Of a DNA stretch of 64,000 nt, positions 26,508 through 39,097 are shown in pieces. The DNA comes from Marchantia polymorpha subsp. ruderalis (taxonomy: Eukaryota; Streptophyta; Marchantiopsida; Marchantiales; Marchantiaceae). The stretch's first letter is position 1. Every line of letters starts with the position of its first letter. The notes below the pieces were generated by a model. The model saw only the letters and a list, made by a program, of their open reading frames with translations. It was not told the DNA's origin and did not search any database. The DNA is taken from assembly GCA_037833965.1 (NCBI GenBank), contig AP031352.1, forward strand, positions 23,416,501 through 23,480,500. The letters are read 5' to 3'. The position numbers and the translations under genes are program-made.

Positions 26508-28400
26508 GCAAAAAAGATTTGAATCTAGAAAAAAAAAAGTGTGAAAAAGATTTTTTCCATGTTTTTTAATCTAATGTTTAAATATATGATATTATAGTGT
26601 TCAATTTTTTAACATGCAAGCAATTTGTGTATTATAATATTCTACCCATATTGTTTAGTAATCTCATCACTTGATGCATATTGAATGATAAAATTGTAAT
26701 ACATATGATTATTTGCAAAAACTATTCATATTACACAATCACATGAATTACATTACATACATGTCATTAATGGTTGCATAAGTATGATTGGCTCCATGTT
26801 ATGATCAATATTTAGAATTTGACATAAAATTTATTTCCACATCATATATTTAATGACAACTTTACAATCATCTCACACCCAAACAACTTTAATTTCAACT
26901 AGTATAGAATATGCAACCAACAATGAAAGCTAATATTATGTATCAGATTGCATATTACTACATAAAAATAATTTAATTTATATAAATTTTCTGAAAAAAA
27001 ATACAACACAAAATATATTTTCATTAAAATATAATCATATTAAAAAAATTTTAATATTTTTTATTATTATTAATATATAATTTAAAAATTAATATTATGC
27101 AATTACAAGATTTCAATTTACTATTCATGAACATTTACATGCAGATTTATGATATATATCATTTATCAATTATTGAGGATAGATCAAGATGAATTTCATC
27201 ATCTCATATATTGATGGACTCAAAACTAATACTTTTTAAGTTTATTTCAACACATGAGCATATTCTACAATTATTTCATTCCCTTTGATGCTTTCTAATG
27301 GCTTGATCATAAATGAGTATTTCTATTAGCTATCAGTGATTATTTCATAATTTTTTTAAATTTTTGGAGAATCACTCGTTTTACAAAATTTATATCTATA
27401 ATGAACATATTTCATAAGTTTACACCAGACAATTTTATTGATTGTTTCACCTGATGCAAAAGAATTTGGTTGAAGTATACTTAGAATCTATTTTTAGAAA
27501 AGCATTTACTGTGAATAATTTTTTAAAATATGAAATGATGTTAAGAGTGGTAAATAAAATACAAGGAACTAATAGAAAAATAATTTCCATATACGTTAGA
27601 GTCAAACATATTGATTTTATTAGAACTTTTATATATATATATATCTCAAATCTCATGTAATGATTAATATAGACTTGAAATACTGTAATCATCTGAAAAG
27701 CATGTGGCGATCGAAAACAAAAGAATCTGGTTTTACTATGCACTGAGATTTGGTTTTCATAATAGTCACGAGCAACTGTCGGTAGACTGAGTCATGGCGC
27801 CGTCGAGATTCGTTCCCACGAATGTGGAGCGAAATTGTTGAGATCTCGGAAGCAGATCTCGTCGTAGCCACCAACTCCTAATTTTAAGGGAAAGATTGTG
27901 ACGTCTAAAACTCAAATTTGATTGTGAAGCGGAGGGGAAAATTTGATTGTGCTCCGTCGTCCAAATTTAAAGCCATTGCCAGCGGTATCAAAATCGAATA
28001 CGCATCATTGGTTTCGAAATCTACGCACACGGTGAGAATTTAAGGGTGTTTCAGTTTCGAGCGGAGAAATTACAGTCTGAATATATAAGTGGAATTTAAG
28101 AAGGTAAATTAAAACGATGTTAGGAATCGGGGGATTCTTCTCAATTGTTTATGCTTAAGGAAAGGGGTTTCGCATCAATGATTTTTAATCCTGTCGATTT
28201 AGAATGCATACATTCTTTGATTACGTTGTGAAATTTCGCCACAGTTTCTTTAATACATGCAATTCTTTCCTGTCCTGCGATATTTACCAGCATGTACTTC
28301 ATGAGTTGTCACGTTCTTCCTCTAGGGGCACCAGATTCAAAACCTGCAGCTCCCCAGGTCGGTCCGAATTTTTTGTTCAAGGGCAGGTGTAGATAAATAT
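26508..28400. other. AT-rich intergenic
   Basis: No gene is recognised. Composition stays very AT-rich to about 27.7 kb and then becomes balanced towards the small island at 28.4-30.1 kb. Short open frames at 27,442-27,743 on both strands are low-complexity. Confidence 0.5.
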
Positions 28401-28456
28401 CTGTATCTCAAAACACAAAAGAAAAGATTTTCGGCCAGCACGGTTTTCCTTTCAGC

Positions 28457-28756
28457 TCACCTCGAACTCGCTTTTAGTTGACTGAAAGTTCCAAACACTG
28501 AATATTCATACACACCGTCCAGCAGTCCATACTTTCCGGGTACAATGGAAGGCATGTGAACCCGTCCGTCAGCTTCCTGAATCCTCGAATGTCCATCCTT
28601 CGAAAGCCGAAACCGAGAACTCCAGCGGCCTCCGTCAATATTGTCAACAGGTTGCAGTTGCACAATGCGGATGGGTCTCGGGATAGATACGAAGAGCAGA
28701 CGAGCTGGTTATTGGATGAGATGATAAGGATGGGACGTGCTTCAGACAGCACATGA
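28457..28756. other. Unassigned open frames, possible exon
   Basis: A minus-strand frame of 68 codons (28,663-28,457) has fairly coding-like content, including GKYGLLDGVYEYSVFG, and reaches a good donor (TCGAG/GTGAGC) near 28,460. I do not recognise it. It may be an exon of an unknown gene or chance. Confidence 0.2.
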
Positions 28757-29036
28757 CTGACTCACTTCAGAGTTGTCGGTTGGAGTGCAATGTTCTTCTG
28801 ATTGTTCGTGAGCTGATTGTAATGATTGAGCTGATTGAGCTGATGTCTATTGTAAAAAATGCCGAGTAACTTCAGACCTCGTAGACTTTCTTTATTCCAT
28901 CACGCTGCAACTGTCTGCTCAACATGGGCACTCTCTTAATGTATAATTAAAATCTCGTCGTGGGAACACGGCACCGCTAGTGGATATCTACTTCGGAGAT
29001 CTGCACAATGAGGTGCTGCCCATACCAGTGTGACGG

Positions 29037-29509
29037 TCACTTTTTGATGTCGATTTCATGATCCAGGGGAGGAGCTTCTTTGATGGGATAGATCACTTCT
29101 AGCTCTGATTTATCCAGATTATGATAATCTGGACTCTCCTGTGGAAAAATGGGCATGCCGTGCATGCCAAACTGTCAAGACCAGTGGCATAGCTTGCCTT
29201 CAGCTTTGCTTCTGGACTTTGCACCAGATGTTACCGCAGAACGTACGTACATCTTTATTAGCTACTTGAGATTCTACACTAGAAGGAGAAGTGCATGTAA
29301 GGCGTATATGCTCTACATGTGTCATTAATGTATTGTATCCAAGGATTTACCATGAAGCCAGCTCCTGAAGCAACCGATTTGGATCCCATGTCTTTCCAAG
29401 AAGCTGGTGTTGAAATTTCTGGTCTCTTACGGATGGAACATTCAGACACGAATCGTCCTTGATTGATTTCTCGTGCAGAGAGACAGTGAGAAGAGCTTGT
29501 GAACCCTCT
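29037..29509 (-). CDS. C-terminal exons of an unidentified gene
   Basis: A terminal exon, 29,138-29,037, ends in TGA and is preceded by a strong acceptor (TTTTTCCACAG). It encodes 33 residues ending APPLDHEIDIKK. Upstream, an open frame from about 29,509 to a GTAAAT donor after 29,351 joins it in phase through a 212-bp intron and contains RKRPEISTPASWKDMGSK. Together they give about 86 residues with coding-like composition. The 5' end is unresolved; a frame starting MPEDDSAWLDAAP at 30,076 might be an earlier exon. I do not recognise the family. A non-coding transcript is the alternative. Confidence 0.4.
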
Positions 29510-29599
29510 TCAACTCGAGTAGTTTCCCACCACCTGTCATGACTCCGTGCTGCAAACATACATTCTCTCGCAGCACCTCCCGAGATTCTACGTCGTGCA

Positions 29600-31167
29600 G
29601 CCGATCACTCAGCATGGGTGTTTTTACTCAAAGTCAAACTGAGGGCACAACCTGTCTCGAAAAGGCCGGATTCCGCGATGCATTCCGTTCGGGATCTTGG
29701 ATATTCACACCAAAACAATTATAAAACACTGGTGGCCGCCATTGCCAGTGTTTTTATACCAGAACATGTGGCCGAGCCCGGGGTCAGGTCGCAGAACGGA
29801 GACTGCGAACGAGAGTGAGGCAGGTACGCCACCGCCCAAAAAAATTCCTGAGGCGTCGGAGAATAGTCTGACTCTCCTTCGAAATCCTGAGAACCTCTGC
29901 TCTCGTGGTACCTTCGTGACCTCGCAGTCCACTTTGGAATTCGGTGGGGGCCGATGTCGGTCAGGGACAATGTTTCTTCCAGAGCTTGCACTGCGAAACT
30001 TGCTCAGCGCATAATTTATTTCGCTGCTCACGGGCAGAGGAGCCGCATCGAGCCAGGCGCTGTCGTCCTCGGGCATGGAATATTAGGGGCGAAGTCTCAT
30101 GATGACTTCAGTGTCAGTCTGTGGATGACGGGATCAGAGGACAAAAGGGGCGAGGGGCAGAGTAAACTGCATGGGGGCGGGAGAAAAGGCATGTCGTAGG
30201 CCTGGAACTCGAGATTGTCGTGCACTCGCCACACGAGCGATGCAGAGATAGATAGATATTCGGGACGTATGGTACGAGCGAGAGAGTACGTGGTGTCTTT
30301 CGTGAGAGGTCAATGGTCTAGGAATTGCATACGTGCAAAAGCTCGGAGTCGATGGAGTTTTGGTGTGTAAAGTACATTCGTTTCCCGGTGAAGACACCGC
30401 AGCAGGATGTCGGTCGTACATCTCTCTCTCTCGAAGGGTGCCATCACTTTCTCTCTGTGAAAGCTGACAATGAGCATGACGTTTGGTATTACGCAAAGCG
30501 ATGAAGGCAAAAAAATGTGTACTAGTGTACGAGACTGATGTTACAAAAATCGCGTACCGGAACCATCTCACTTGTCAATAAATGTCGAACGCCGTGATAA
30601 ATATCACTTTGCACTTTTCGAGCTCACATCTTCATCTACATCTACAAGACCCGGGCAGGCCGTGGAATCAATGTTATAAAATCGGCTAGTCTACGACCGC
30701 ACCGTACCTCTCCATATCATATGCTGCGTGTTGCAGAGTCTGCACGGTGGTTCACAGTCACTAATTTGAAAAGCTCTGGGAAGGTGCTAGCCATATCTGG
30801 AAGCTGGCTTTCAGATTCTCTAGGGGACATCTGGTACAATTCTAGAAGAATCGTCGTTCACTTTAAGCTTTACCTTCGGTGGCCTTTGGGGAGTCGGGGA
30901 GTTGAAATTTGGCGTAAATATGTATCGATGCTGTTTACGGTGCTGGAGGTGAGTGACGGCGTGCTACCTTCCGTTGGTCCTACTGAGCTAAATATACATC
31001 AATTATTGAGAGGGCAGGAGAGGGGAGGGCAGGTCAGTGCAGAGCAATGTCAGGGGAGACGAGCTTGCAGATTACAGACTCTGCACAAGAATTCTGTGCA
31101 TATTCACAGGAGGGAGGGAGTGTATGGAGACCGAGGGATGAGGGATCCGAGTCATCGTAGTTCGTTA
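29600..31167. other. Intergenic/upstream of unknown gene
   Basis: GC-balanced DNA between the unidentified exons and the TauE/SafE gene. A TATAAAA motif on the minus strand near 29,753 is followed by no lasting frame. Other open frames, such as 30,571-30,134 minus and 30,721-31,392 plus, lack recognisable domains, and the latter overlaps the TauE last exon in antisense. Confidence 0.35.
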
Positions 31168-34100
31168 TCAGCAAGGGTAGTGGAAGCCCATGTAGCCTCC
31201 TCCTATGTACTGCCGCCAGACGTCGTAGCCTCCGAAGCCGCACATGAGCACGGCACTCACTCCCATGACCGCTGCCACCGAGAACACGATCAGCGAGGCC
31301 CGGTTGTACTTCTCGATGGCTTTGTGTACGATAACGATGCCGAACCACGAGAAGATTGCACAGAGGACGGCGGAAATGAGAGCGTATTGTAGAGGAATTC
31401 GGCCCATTAACCAGTACTGTATGACAGACATGGAAGACGAGAAAAACACCATGGATGCACACGTTGCAGCCGTCACCTGCGCGCAGCCACAAGCAACAGT
31501 CCAATTCAGTCAGCCTCATCCTCTGCCATCAAGCCTTCCACCGACTGCGTCACTAAAGTAATATGCATAATTCGATCAGAATTGCCTACACGATCTGTCT
31601 CTCCTAGCCCATCGCATCCATCTCTGCGAGATCACTGCGGAGGTTTATCGAGTCCCATGGATCAGATCATTATTTGGCTACGGTGTCGCAAACGGCATGG
31701 CATCATGAACATGCGGGTGCTGTTAGCGCAGCTACGTAATGTGCAGAGATTCTCAGAGTCGAATCTCCTCGAGTCCTTTAAATACTACTCGTCCATTGTA
31801 CTGTAGTCCTTGGGCTATATGACGGATTGGTATCCCCGTATCCAGGGAAGGGGTCCTGGTTAGAGTAGCAATTTCGTAATAGTGTATCTGCTTCAGAATC
31901 AGTCCGCCGCCTCTCGCCATCCCTCGTGGACTCAGGGGCTTACGGAATAACATGCTTTGCTGCACGAACCATCCTTCAGCTGCAGACTGATGACGATGGA
32001 GGCAAGTACGTATCCGCACCGAGGATTCAAGACGTAGCGAAGTGACAGAGCTATCAAAATCTACACCTCGTTTCCCTCGGATTTCCATCTCCAGTGCGTC
32101 CACAAACAAGTATATGTTGTGTGTGGTCGATCGATGATTCCTATGGCGTGGTTTCACGATTCTACGTTGTCTGTGCATGGACTCATTTTCAGTTTCGCAT
32201 CATCAGCTGCAACTTACTTGAGGAAGCATTCCGACTGAGAAGAGCAGAGGGTTGATAATCATGCCGCCTCCGATTCCAAGCATACCGCCCAACACACCAG
32301 CTACCAGAGCCATCCATGGAAAGAGAGTGGCAGAATCTGGGCCCAGCACGTATCCCTCTTCCTGCACACGGTCGAACAAAATTTAGTAGGATCTCAAGCA
32401 AGGTATAAGCAAGTAGAGTCTTCCGTTCTTATCTACCCTTCTAATACAGCACCGCTCCTGACTATGAAGTCTGTCATCCACAAGAGGATGACAAAAATCC
32501 AGGAAATTGGCTTCCCTTCCATCTGGAATCAAATGTAACTCGTCCGCCATCGAGAACTGAGCCCCCAAAGCACCGTCATAAAATTTATATTCGTGAGTCA
32601 TCTCTGCCAGCGCCCATACTACCGGGGAACCTCTCGATTATAAAACAAATGACACCCGAACGAGTTTCCAGCTAATTTAGTCCTTCGATTAACCGACTTT
32701 TACGAGAACCGTCCAGTGTGTCCAACTCTCGTTCGTCATCGTCCTGCCGAGACGATGTACTTCGTGTGTCAGGCATCGAAGCTCAGAGAAGTACATCGTC
32801 TAAATCGAGGCAAGTGATTCCTGAAGGTCAAGTGCCCAGCTCGAGCACTGAGAGGACGAAGTTTCACTCCCTGGTCTGCTTCGTCCTGTCCACGTGCGGC
32901 AAGAAGGCCCAACTCGACAAAGCTGCCGCAGTGTGATTAGTCGACTCGTTTAGCGTGATCCATCAACGAAATGTAGCTGGTAGCTGTAACGAGACGAGGG
33001 CGGCTTTGATCTCGCGGCGAGCCCGTGCTCTTACGACATCTATCGATACTTCGTCCCACCCACATGAAAAACATGTCGTCCGAGAGAGGTCTACATGGAC
33101 AGTGCTCGTCATGGTAGATTTCTCATCTGTGACGCTCTCGACAGCATTTGCAATCATGAAACAAACGTGCTGGGCCGTAATGTCGACTATACAATCGTGG
33201 CGAACAGGAATTGAGTAATTCACCTGAATGTCGTAAACCTTGGCATTATCCTTGTTGGGAGCGCCGTGATACTGACGCAATTGGTTGATGGTCCACGCGG
33301 TGAGGATCAGAGCCAGCGGTATTTGGGTGGAGGTGAGAGCCCAGTATCCGATGCCGCATTTCTCAAAGCCCAAGACACTTGGCTGTAGCAGATGCAACAA
33401 GAAATTGTTAGCTCACTGTGTCAGAAGCTGTGGGATCTAGCGCTAAGTCAACAGCAAGCTCTCGTCGTACACGACGCCGGCATTGTTGTCCCATGGAACC
33501 AATCTATTCCGTGCAAACTGAAGTCCGTGGTGAGGAAGAGCAAAATTAAATGAATGTCAAATCTGATTGCAGCGAGAGAATTTCATTGCAGCGGGGAATG
33601 GCAGTCTCACCGAGTCACTTTTCCCTCCGCGCAGAACTTGGACCGAGAAGAATGCCAACCACACCACGACGAGGGCTGCAATCTTCCTTCGAGGAATGAG
33701 CTTCGGTGGTCGGGGTGGACCTGCTGGGGGAGCGCCCAACAGCAGCGGTGTGGTGAGCGAGTCCTTGGGTCCGTCAGCTGCAGCCTCTTCTGAGGTCGGG
33801 ACTGAGAAGTTCGGAGCAGCTGCAGCAGCTGTTACCTCGCTCTCGTCAGCAGGTGGGGAGATGGAAACTGATACGGGAGCTCGAGCTTGCGCTTCCAGGG
33901 CTTCTTTGCGAGCTTGATTTTGCTGCGACTCCTTGCTCCAGCGCTTGAGGCCACCTTTCATGGAGTGGAAGGTCATGTATCCGAGCACGAGCGCGAGGAG
34001 AGCGGTGATGAGCCAGGACGGGAGGATGACATTGAAGATGACTCCGATGCTGATTCCCAGCAGCATGTTGGGCTGCATGAGCAGCAGGACGTCGAAATCT

Positions 34101-34708
34101 ATGACGGGCTTGCTCTTGTGGAAAGGATGGTGCTGTCGCAGGTTGATGATCAGATTCACGATGCTTCCACCGAGGATCATGAAGTTCGAGAGTGCGGCAG
34201 AAGTTTTGGGATCGAACTGCAGCATCAGGTTGAACAGAGGCACGAACAGTCCTCCTCCTCCCAGACCTCCGGCGCTCGAGAGTCCCGCTCCTATGCCTCC
34301 GAAGACGATGCCCAAAATGGTGCGCAGCTGCGTGAGCTTCAGCTCCGGCCACTTCACCTCTTCTTCGGCCCCCAGTTGGAAAATGCGATGCGACAGATTC
34401 TCCATACCTTTAAACCAAAAGCTGTGTCGATCGATCGGAGCCATCGAGCTCGAGCTCGAGCTGGCGCTGCTGGCCGCCTCGTCTCCGGATCCATATTGAT
34501 CACTCACAGACTTGGTGACCATTCCATTCTGATTGCCAGCTCCGAGCAGAAGGTCTAGGCTGTCAGCTCCGGCGTCTCTCCTCGAGGACATCAGTCGTTC
34601 AGCCGACGCCAGGTGCATCAGAAACACCAGCACTACACAGACGCAGGTGAAGTACCCCGAAAAGCGCTGCCGAGGCATGCGTATTCTCGTGATCACAAAC
34701 TCGGCCAT
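31168..34708 (-). CDS. Sulfite exporter TauE/SafE family protein
   Basis: This is a multi-pass membrane protein of the TauE/SafE (DUF81) anion-exporter family. Plant members are poorly characterised, so substrate and membrane are inferred only. Four exons join in phase: 34708-33611, 33382-33224, 32361-32218 and 31476-31168 (569 codons plus stop). A signal or anchor segment lies at residues 18-34. The first TauE repeat is at about 130-250, with GGIGAGLSSAGGLGGGGLF and PKTSAALSNFMILGGS. The second follows in exons 2-4, with CGIGYW, GVLGGMLGIGGGMIINPLL and VTAATCASMVFFSSSMS. The C-terminus is GGYMGFHYPC. Between the repeats, about residues 255-340 form a soluble Gln/Ala/Pro-rich loop, making the protein longer than the usual 450-500 aa. 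An in-frame ATG 44 codons upstream (34,840) exists, but the 34,708 start places a hydrophobic leader at the N-terminus. Confidence 0.92.
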
Positions 34709-36600
34709 GACTGCTACCACACTGCACGAAACGCAGACTATTTCACCTCTCGGATCGATTATCCTTTCTTTCGATTTTATCAATTCGGAATCGATACACA
34801 GTTTACACGCTTCTTCTGCTTCCTTCTTCCTTAAATTCACCGGCGGTCACCTGAATTGTACACGTGCAGAAGTATTCCAAATATTCAACGGGGAAGATCG
34901 TGCTTGCAAACAATCAAAATTTGAGACCAAAATTTGTACAAGAGCTCCCGGGCCTACGAGTCGGAGCCAAAGAAAAGTCAGTCAGTCAGTCCTGTCGGTC
35001 CGCCCCGGTCACAATGATACTGCAAATGGGCACTGCGAGTGCGAACGAGTAATCTCAAACTGTTCAAGCTCTGTGGAGCTGTCTGAAGCTCGGGGCACCA
35101 AAATTGTACTGATGATTATCAGTAGCTAGTTGCGAAATCACTTCCTCTCGCCTGGAGGCTGCCTCCCTTTCTCTCTCTCTCTCTCTCTCCCTCTCGCTCT
35201 CGTTCCTCCCTCCCTCCTTCTCTTCTCTTCCTGTCTTCCTGCCCTCCCCTCTCTGACTGACTCGCTCACTCACGCGCTCTCATTTATGTGCCTGCCTGGC
35301 TCGCGCAGCCAGCGTGACCAGGTTGGATTTGTGTTTGGCCTGCATGCGCAGCCAAGAGGCAGCAGTGAGCTGATGACGCCTAGGACTCAGCGCGGGCGGT
35401 GGTGGAGGTGTTGTGGATGATGACGGCGATGCGCGAGCACTGCTATTTCTCGCTCCTGTTCGAGTCTCAGTCTCTCTCTCGCAGTGTGGTCCCGAGGCAC
35501 CGGCGACCAGTTCGCCCTTGTGCTCGTTTCTCAGCTCCTCACGGTCTCTTCGTCTTCCTCCCCTTTCCTCCTTCCTTCCTTCCTTCCTTCCTCCTCATCA
35601 TCTGAGTTCCGGAGCGGATTTGGCCTCGTCTTAACCCCGAGCGATGAGGACGAAGACACACGGCAAGAAGCTCGACATTCCAAAGTTCCAGCGAGGGCCC
35701 CTCCATGGCAAGCAGAACTCCTTTCTGTGCCTGGGTCCGGTCCAGTCCAGTCGAGCGAGCAGGCAACCAGGCAGCCAGGCCGGCGGGCAGGCAGCAGCTG
35801 CAGCAGCAGCAGGAGGAGGTCGAGCCGAGAGTAGATCGGAAGAAGCAATTCATGCTGTGCCCCCTAGGGGCTCGATATACTGCCTCGCGCACTCACTGTT
35901 GTTGCTGTAAGTCTGCAGTAAATTCCTTATCGTGGCGGTGAAGCTCAGCTCAGCTCACAGGCACAGATCCTGCCGTCCCGAACAAGACAAGATTAGGAAA
36001 CCCAATGAGTGCGCCCCTCGACTGCGCACAATCCGCTGCTCGCGGCCTGGCACCATTTACTTCTCAAGCCGATGGATACGACGACGAAGCCGAAGCGCAA
36101 GTAGTGTCTGGCAGTTCCCGTCCAAGAGGAACCAACGACGTCACGATTCTGAAGATTCTCTGTTGTTTTTAGAACGTTTGACCTACAAATAGCGGACGCA
36201 CATTCGGATGATGTAGCATATATTTACAATGTGCTTCGTGGGCTGGCCACATGTTAATCGTTTGGTTGCATCCTTGTATTCATTGTATGGCTCGACGGTG
36301 TCATCCCACCACCCTTTCTGTTATTTTGCTCAGTCGAAATTTTTTATTATGCCCAGATCCCACCGAGTCACTCACTTAGTGCTTTGCTTTGCTCTCTGAT
36401 GCTGGTGAGGAACGATCAATTGAGTCGTCATCCCTCATTCTCTCGCGCTTGGTCATCATCTCAGACTCGTTCCCACCAGGCGCTAGCGACAGAGGTCCTC
36501 GTGTGTGATTAGAGTCTCGGACGACGATCCCGACCACGACTCTTAATACTACTACTTCTACTACTGGGGCTGAATAGGCACAACTCGTCCGTGTCACTTG
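34709..36600. other. TauE/SafE leader and promoter region
   Basis: GC-richer sequence with a long pyrimidine-rich belt on the plus strand (purine-rich on the gene strand), including (TC)n at 35,169-35,190 and (CTTC)n near 35,570-35,590. Open frames at 35,130-35,941 are driven by this low-complexity DNA and by the CAG-rich stretch near 35,760-35,820. I do not call them genes. Confidence 0.45.
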
Positions 36601-39050
36601 ACTGCTGGCCTCAGATTACCTCAGCTCGGATCATTTGTTTTCCCCGAGAATTATCAGCCGGCTACTCTAACAAGGTCCCCCGTTGCTGAGCACTGGCTTC
36701 AGCAAGTGGGAGTTCATAGTGGCAGGCTCACATGGTTCCATAGCCGTCTTCTCAATCCAGAAATGGGCTTGAGGTCGTCCAGGAAGTCACACGATCCAGA
36801 TCCTATTGTAAGATACTTGGGAAGACCCGCGGGATGAACACAACCACCAGGAAAGTAATGGCCATTCACCAACCGAGCGCGATCCTAAAGTTTTGATTAG
36901 AGTTGGCCTTAATTTTATTTTTTTATTGCTCTACTTTTTTATCAAATCGCCGAGGACCCTGTGTGGATATATTTCAAAATCCAAGAAAAGGGAAAAAAAA
37001 TACTGGACTAGTGTGGACTCCATGAGCTGTTGCTCTATTGCTGGCTTGTTTAGGTTCACTTGCAGAGGGGGCCATGAAGTGGTCAGCCAAGGACTCATGT
37101 GTAATAAACTTTCAATTTTCCAAGTTTATGTCCCAGCACGTATAGCCAACATATCTTGGCTACAAAATACACTACTCCCCAATCACATGTCTTGGCTTGA
37201 AGATGTTTCTGAGAGTCATGATAGCCTCAATTGTAAAAAAAAGAAGACGAAAGTTCAATACATGATTCAACCCTCTTTACCAACCACTTCACTTAATATG
37301 GTCTAGTGCCTCCCCTCTAGATGTTCTGACCGGTTGTCGGTTCATGATACTCTACTCTGTCCAAGTTTTATCCCTTCCTTCCCTTCTCTGTGTCTATGAA
37401 AAGCTCTAATTGTGTCCTTTGTGTCATGTCCAAAGGGTTTAGGTGCTTGGAACGAGAAAAAAGCTTGAACATCATGGATGCTCCCAGAAAATTTATTGGT
37501 GGATCGGCTAAGGCGGATCGACTACTTTGGTCTGTGGCATTCTCCTGAGCGCGTTACACCATATCCTCTAGATTACAGTTGCAATAATGGCTTTGCGTAA
37601 TTAACGTCAGAAAAGTCAGAAATTACAAACAAGTAGTAATTTGAAAAACATAATAAACAAAGTCCATATTCTGCAATAAGAAACAGACAATCTTATCAGC
37701 ATGAGTCAGAATTCCACTCAAGTCAATAACAATCTGAATCACAACCAATTTCCTTTCGAGTCTACTACTACTACTACTACTAATTTGCAAACAAAGAGTA
37801 GTCAGATGCAATCAATGATCAGATTCACTTCTTTTCTCAAACTTCCCTTCTCTAATCATTCCTTTGTTATCTTTCTGTAGCTTTATGTCTCTCTATGTAT
37901 CTCTCTGCGTATGTGATAACATTATAAATAGGCCTTTGTACCACTTGGAAGTCATTTAGATAAGTGGAAGTGGAAAAAATTGTCAAGGATTTGGATTGTG
38001 GCCCAATTACATTGGATATGAGTATGCCACATATGGATATGAGACATCAGGAGAGATGTATTAACATGCCGTCCAGAGGTGGAAATACATTACTACAGTC
38101 CAAAAAATGTTCATCGACACCGACACCTTATATTGGTACAATGTTGTCGCATGTTTCTTTACAAATGGTAGCTTTAATACTTCGCGCATTTTCAAAAGAT
38201 TCTAGTTGCTTGTCCTTGATGTAGTCCTCTACATTTTTTCACAAACTGACATAGGATCAGTCTGAATGAAATAGAAACACTATCACATTGTAGTTGCATA
38301 AAATTCAACTGTGAGATATCATTGATGTGCACATTCCTGGTGAAATGATACAGCGGAAAACTGTGGCTAAGAAAAAGATTTTTAAAAATAATCAATTGTC
38401 ATCGAGTTCTTGAAATATTCGCTTTTTCTCTTTTGTTGTAAGCGACTTTCACGTAGTTTCATTCACTTGCAAAAATATATACCGTAACAAGATAAAATGT
38501 GATGCGCAGTGGCATTTAGTTCGTATGGCTTGTAATCTCTATGTCCAGATCTACACATTGGATTTGTTCGTCAGCAACACGAATCCACACCAAGAAGCAG
38601 CCTTCCTCTTAATCGTGTCTTGAATTTGTCATCGACTATTCCATATTATCGTAATGTCTCTTTCCTCCCGGCACTGCAGAGATCCTCTGATTATAAAGTA
38701 CTATTTGTGAGCAGCTATATAATAGCTAGTACATAATCCTGAACATGGGTCTATGATTGACGTCCAGGTTGTCCTGAATGATGTTTATGACGAATCTATT
38801 TACATGGACAATATTAATAAACTCCTGGAGGTATTGTAGATGTGAAGTTGGACCTTCATTCCTCTCAGAATCTATGAACCGTAGTAGACTTCGAATATTC
38901 TTGTTGCTGCTCGGTATTTATTGCTGTGAATACCATGGATACTTGCAATGAATTATCTCACATCAGCATTTGTGAGTATTATGAATAGAATTCCATTTTT
39001 TGGAAAGGAAGTCGGAGTTTCATCCACTGGTTTGTCTTTTCTAGTGTACT
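36601..39050. other. Intergenic, no gene recognised
   Basis: Composition drops to AT-rich after about 36.9 kb. A (CTA)n tract is at 37,762-37,782. The frame at 36,893-37,306 contains a stretch faintly like a LINE endonuclease, but not enough to call. Frames at 37,964-38,395 are unrecognised. Confidence 0.4.
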
Positions 39051-39056
39051 CGTTCT

Positions 39057-39097
39057 TTTATCCAACACTCATCATTGTGTGATGAGTGTTGGATAAA
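39057..39097. repeat. Perfect 18-bp snap-back hairpin
   Basis: TTTATCCAACACTCATCA is followed by a 5-nt loop (TTGTG) and its exact reverse complement. A perfect stem with such a small loop in decaying DNA suggests a recent template-switch or foldback event. Confidence 0.85.

Noticed and set aside
33887..34558. 223-codon plus-strand frame
   Set aside because: It is antisense to TauE/SafE exon 1. Coding bias and conserved TauE motifs are on the minus strand.
34709..34840. Upstream in-frame ATG for TauE/SafE
   Set aside because: The added 44 residues are charged and Cys-containing and would bury the hydrophobic leader, so the start at 34,708 is preferred. It cannot be excluded without a cDNA.
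35130..35941. Several overlapping open frames, some 88-117 codons
   Set aside because: They come from pyrimidine-rich and CAG-rich simple sequence, with Ser/Leu- or Gln/Ala-rich translations. More likely TauE leader or promoter DNA.
36893..37306. Possible LINE endonuclease fragment
   Set aside because: Only a loose resemblance around FQVYVPARIANISWL. No catalytic motifs or reverse transcriptase were found nearby.
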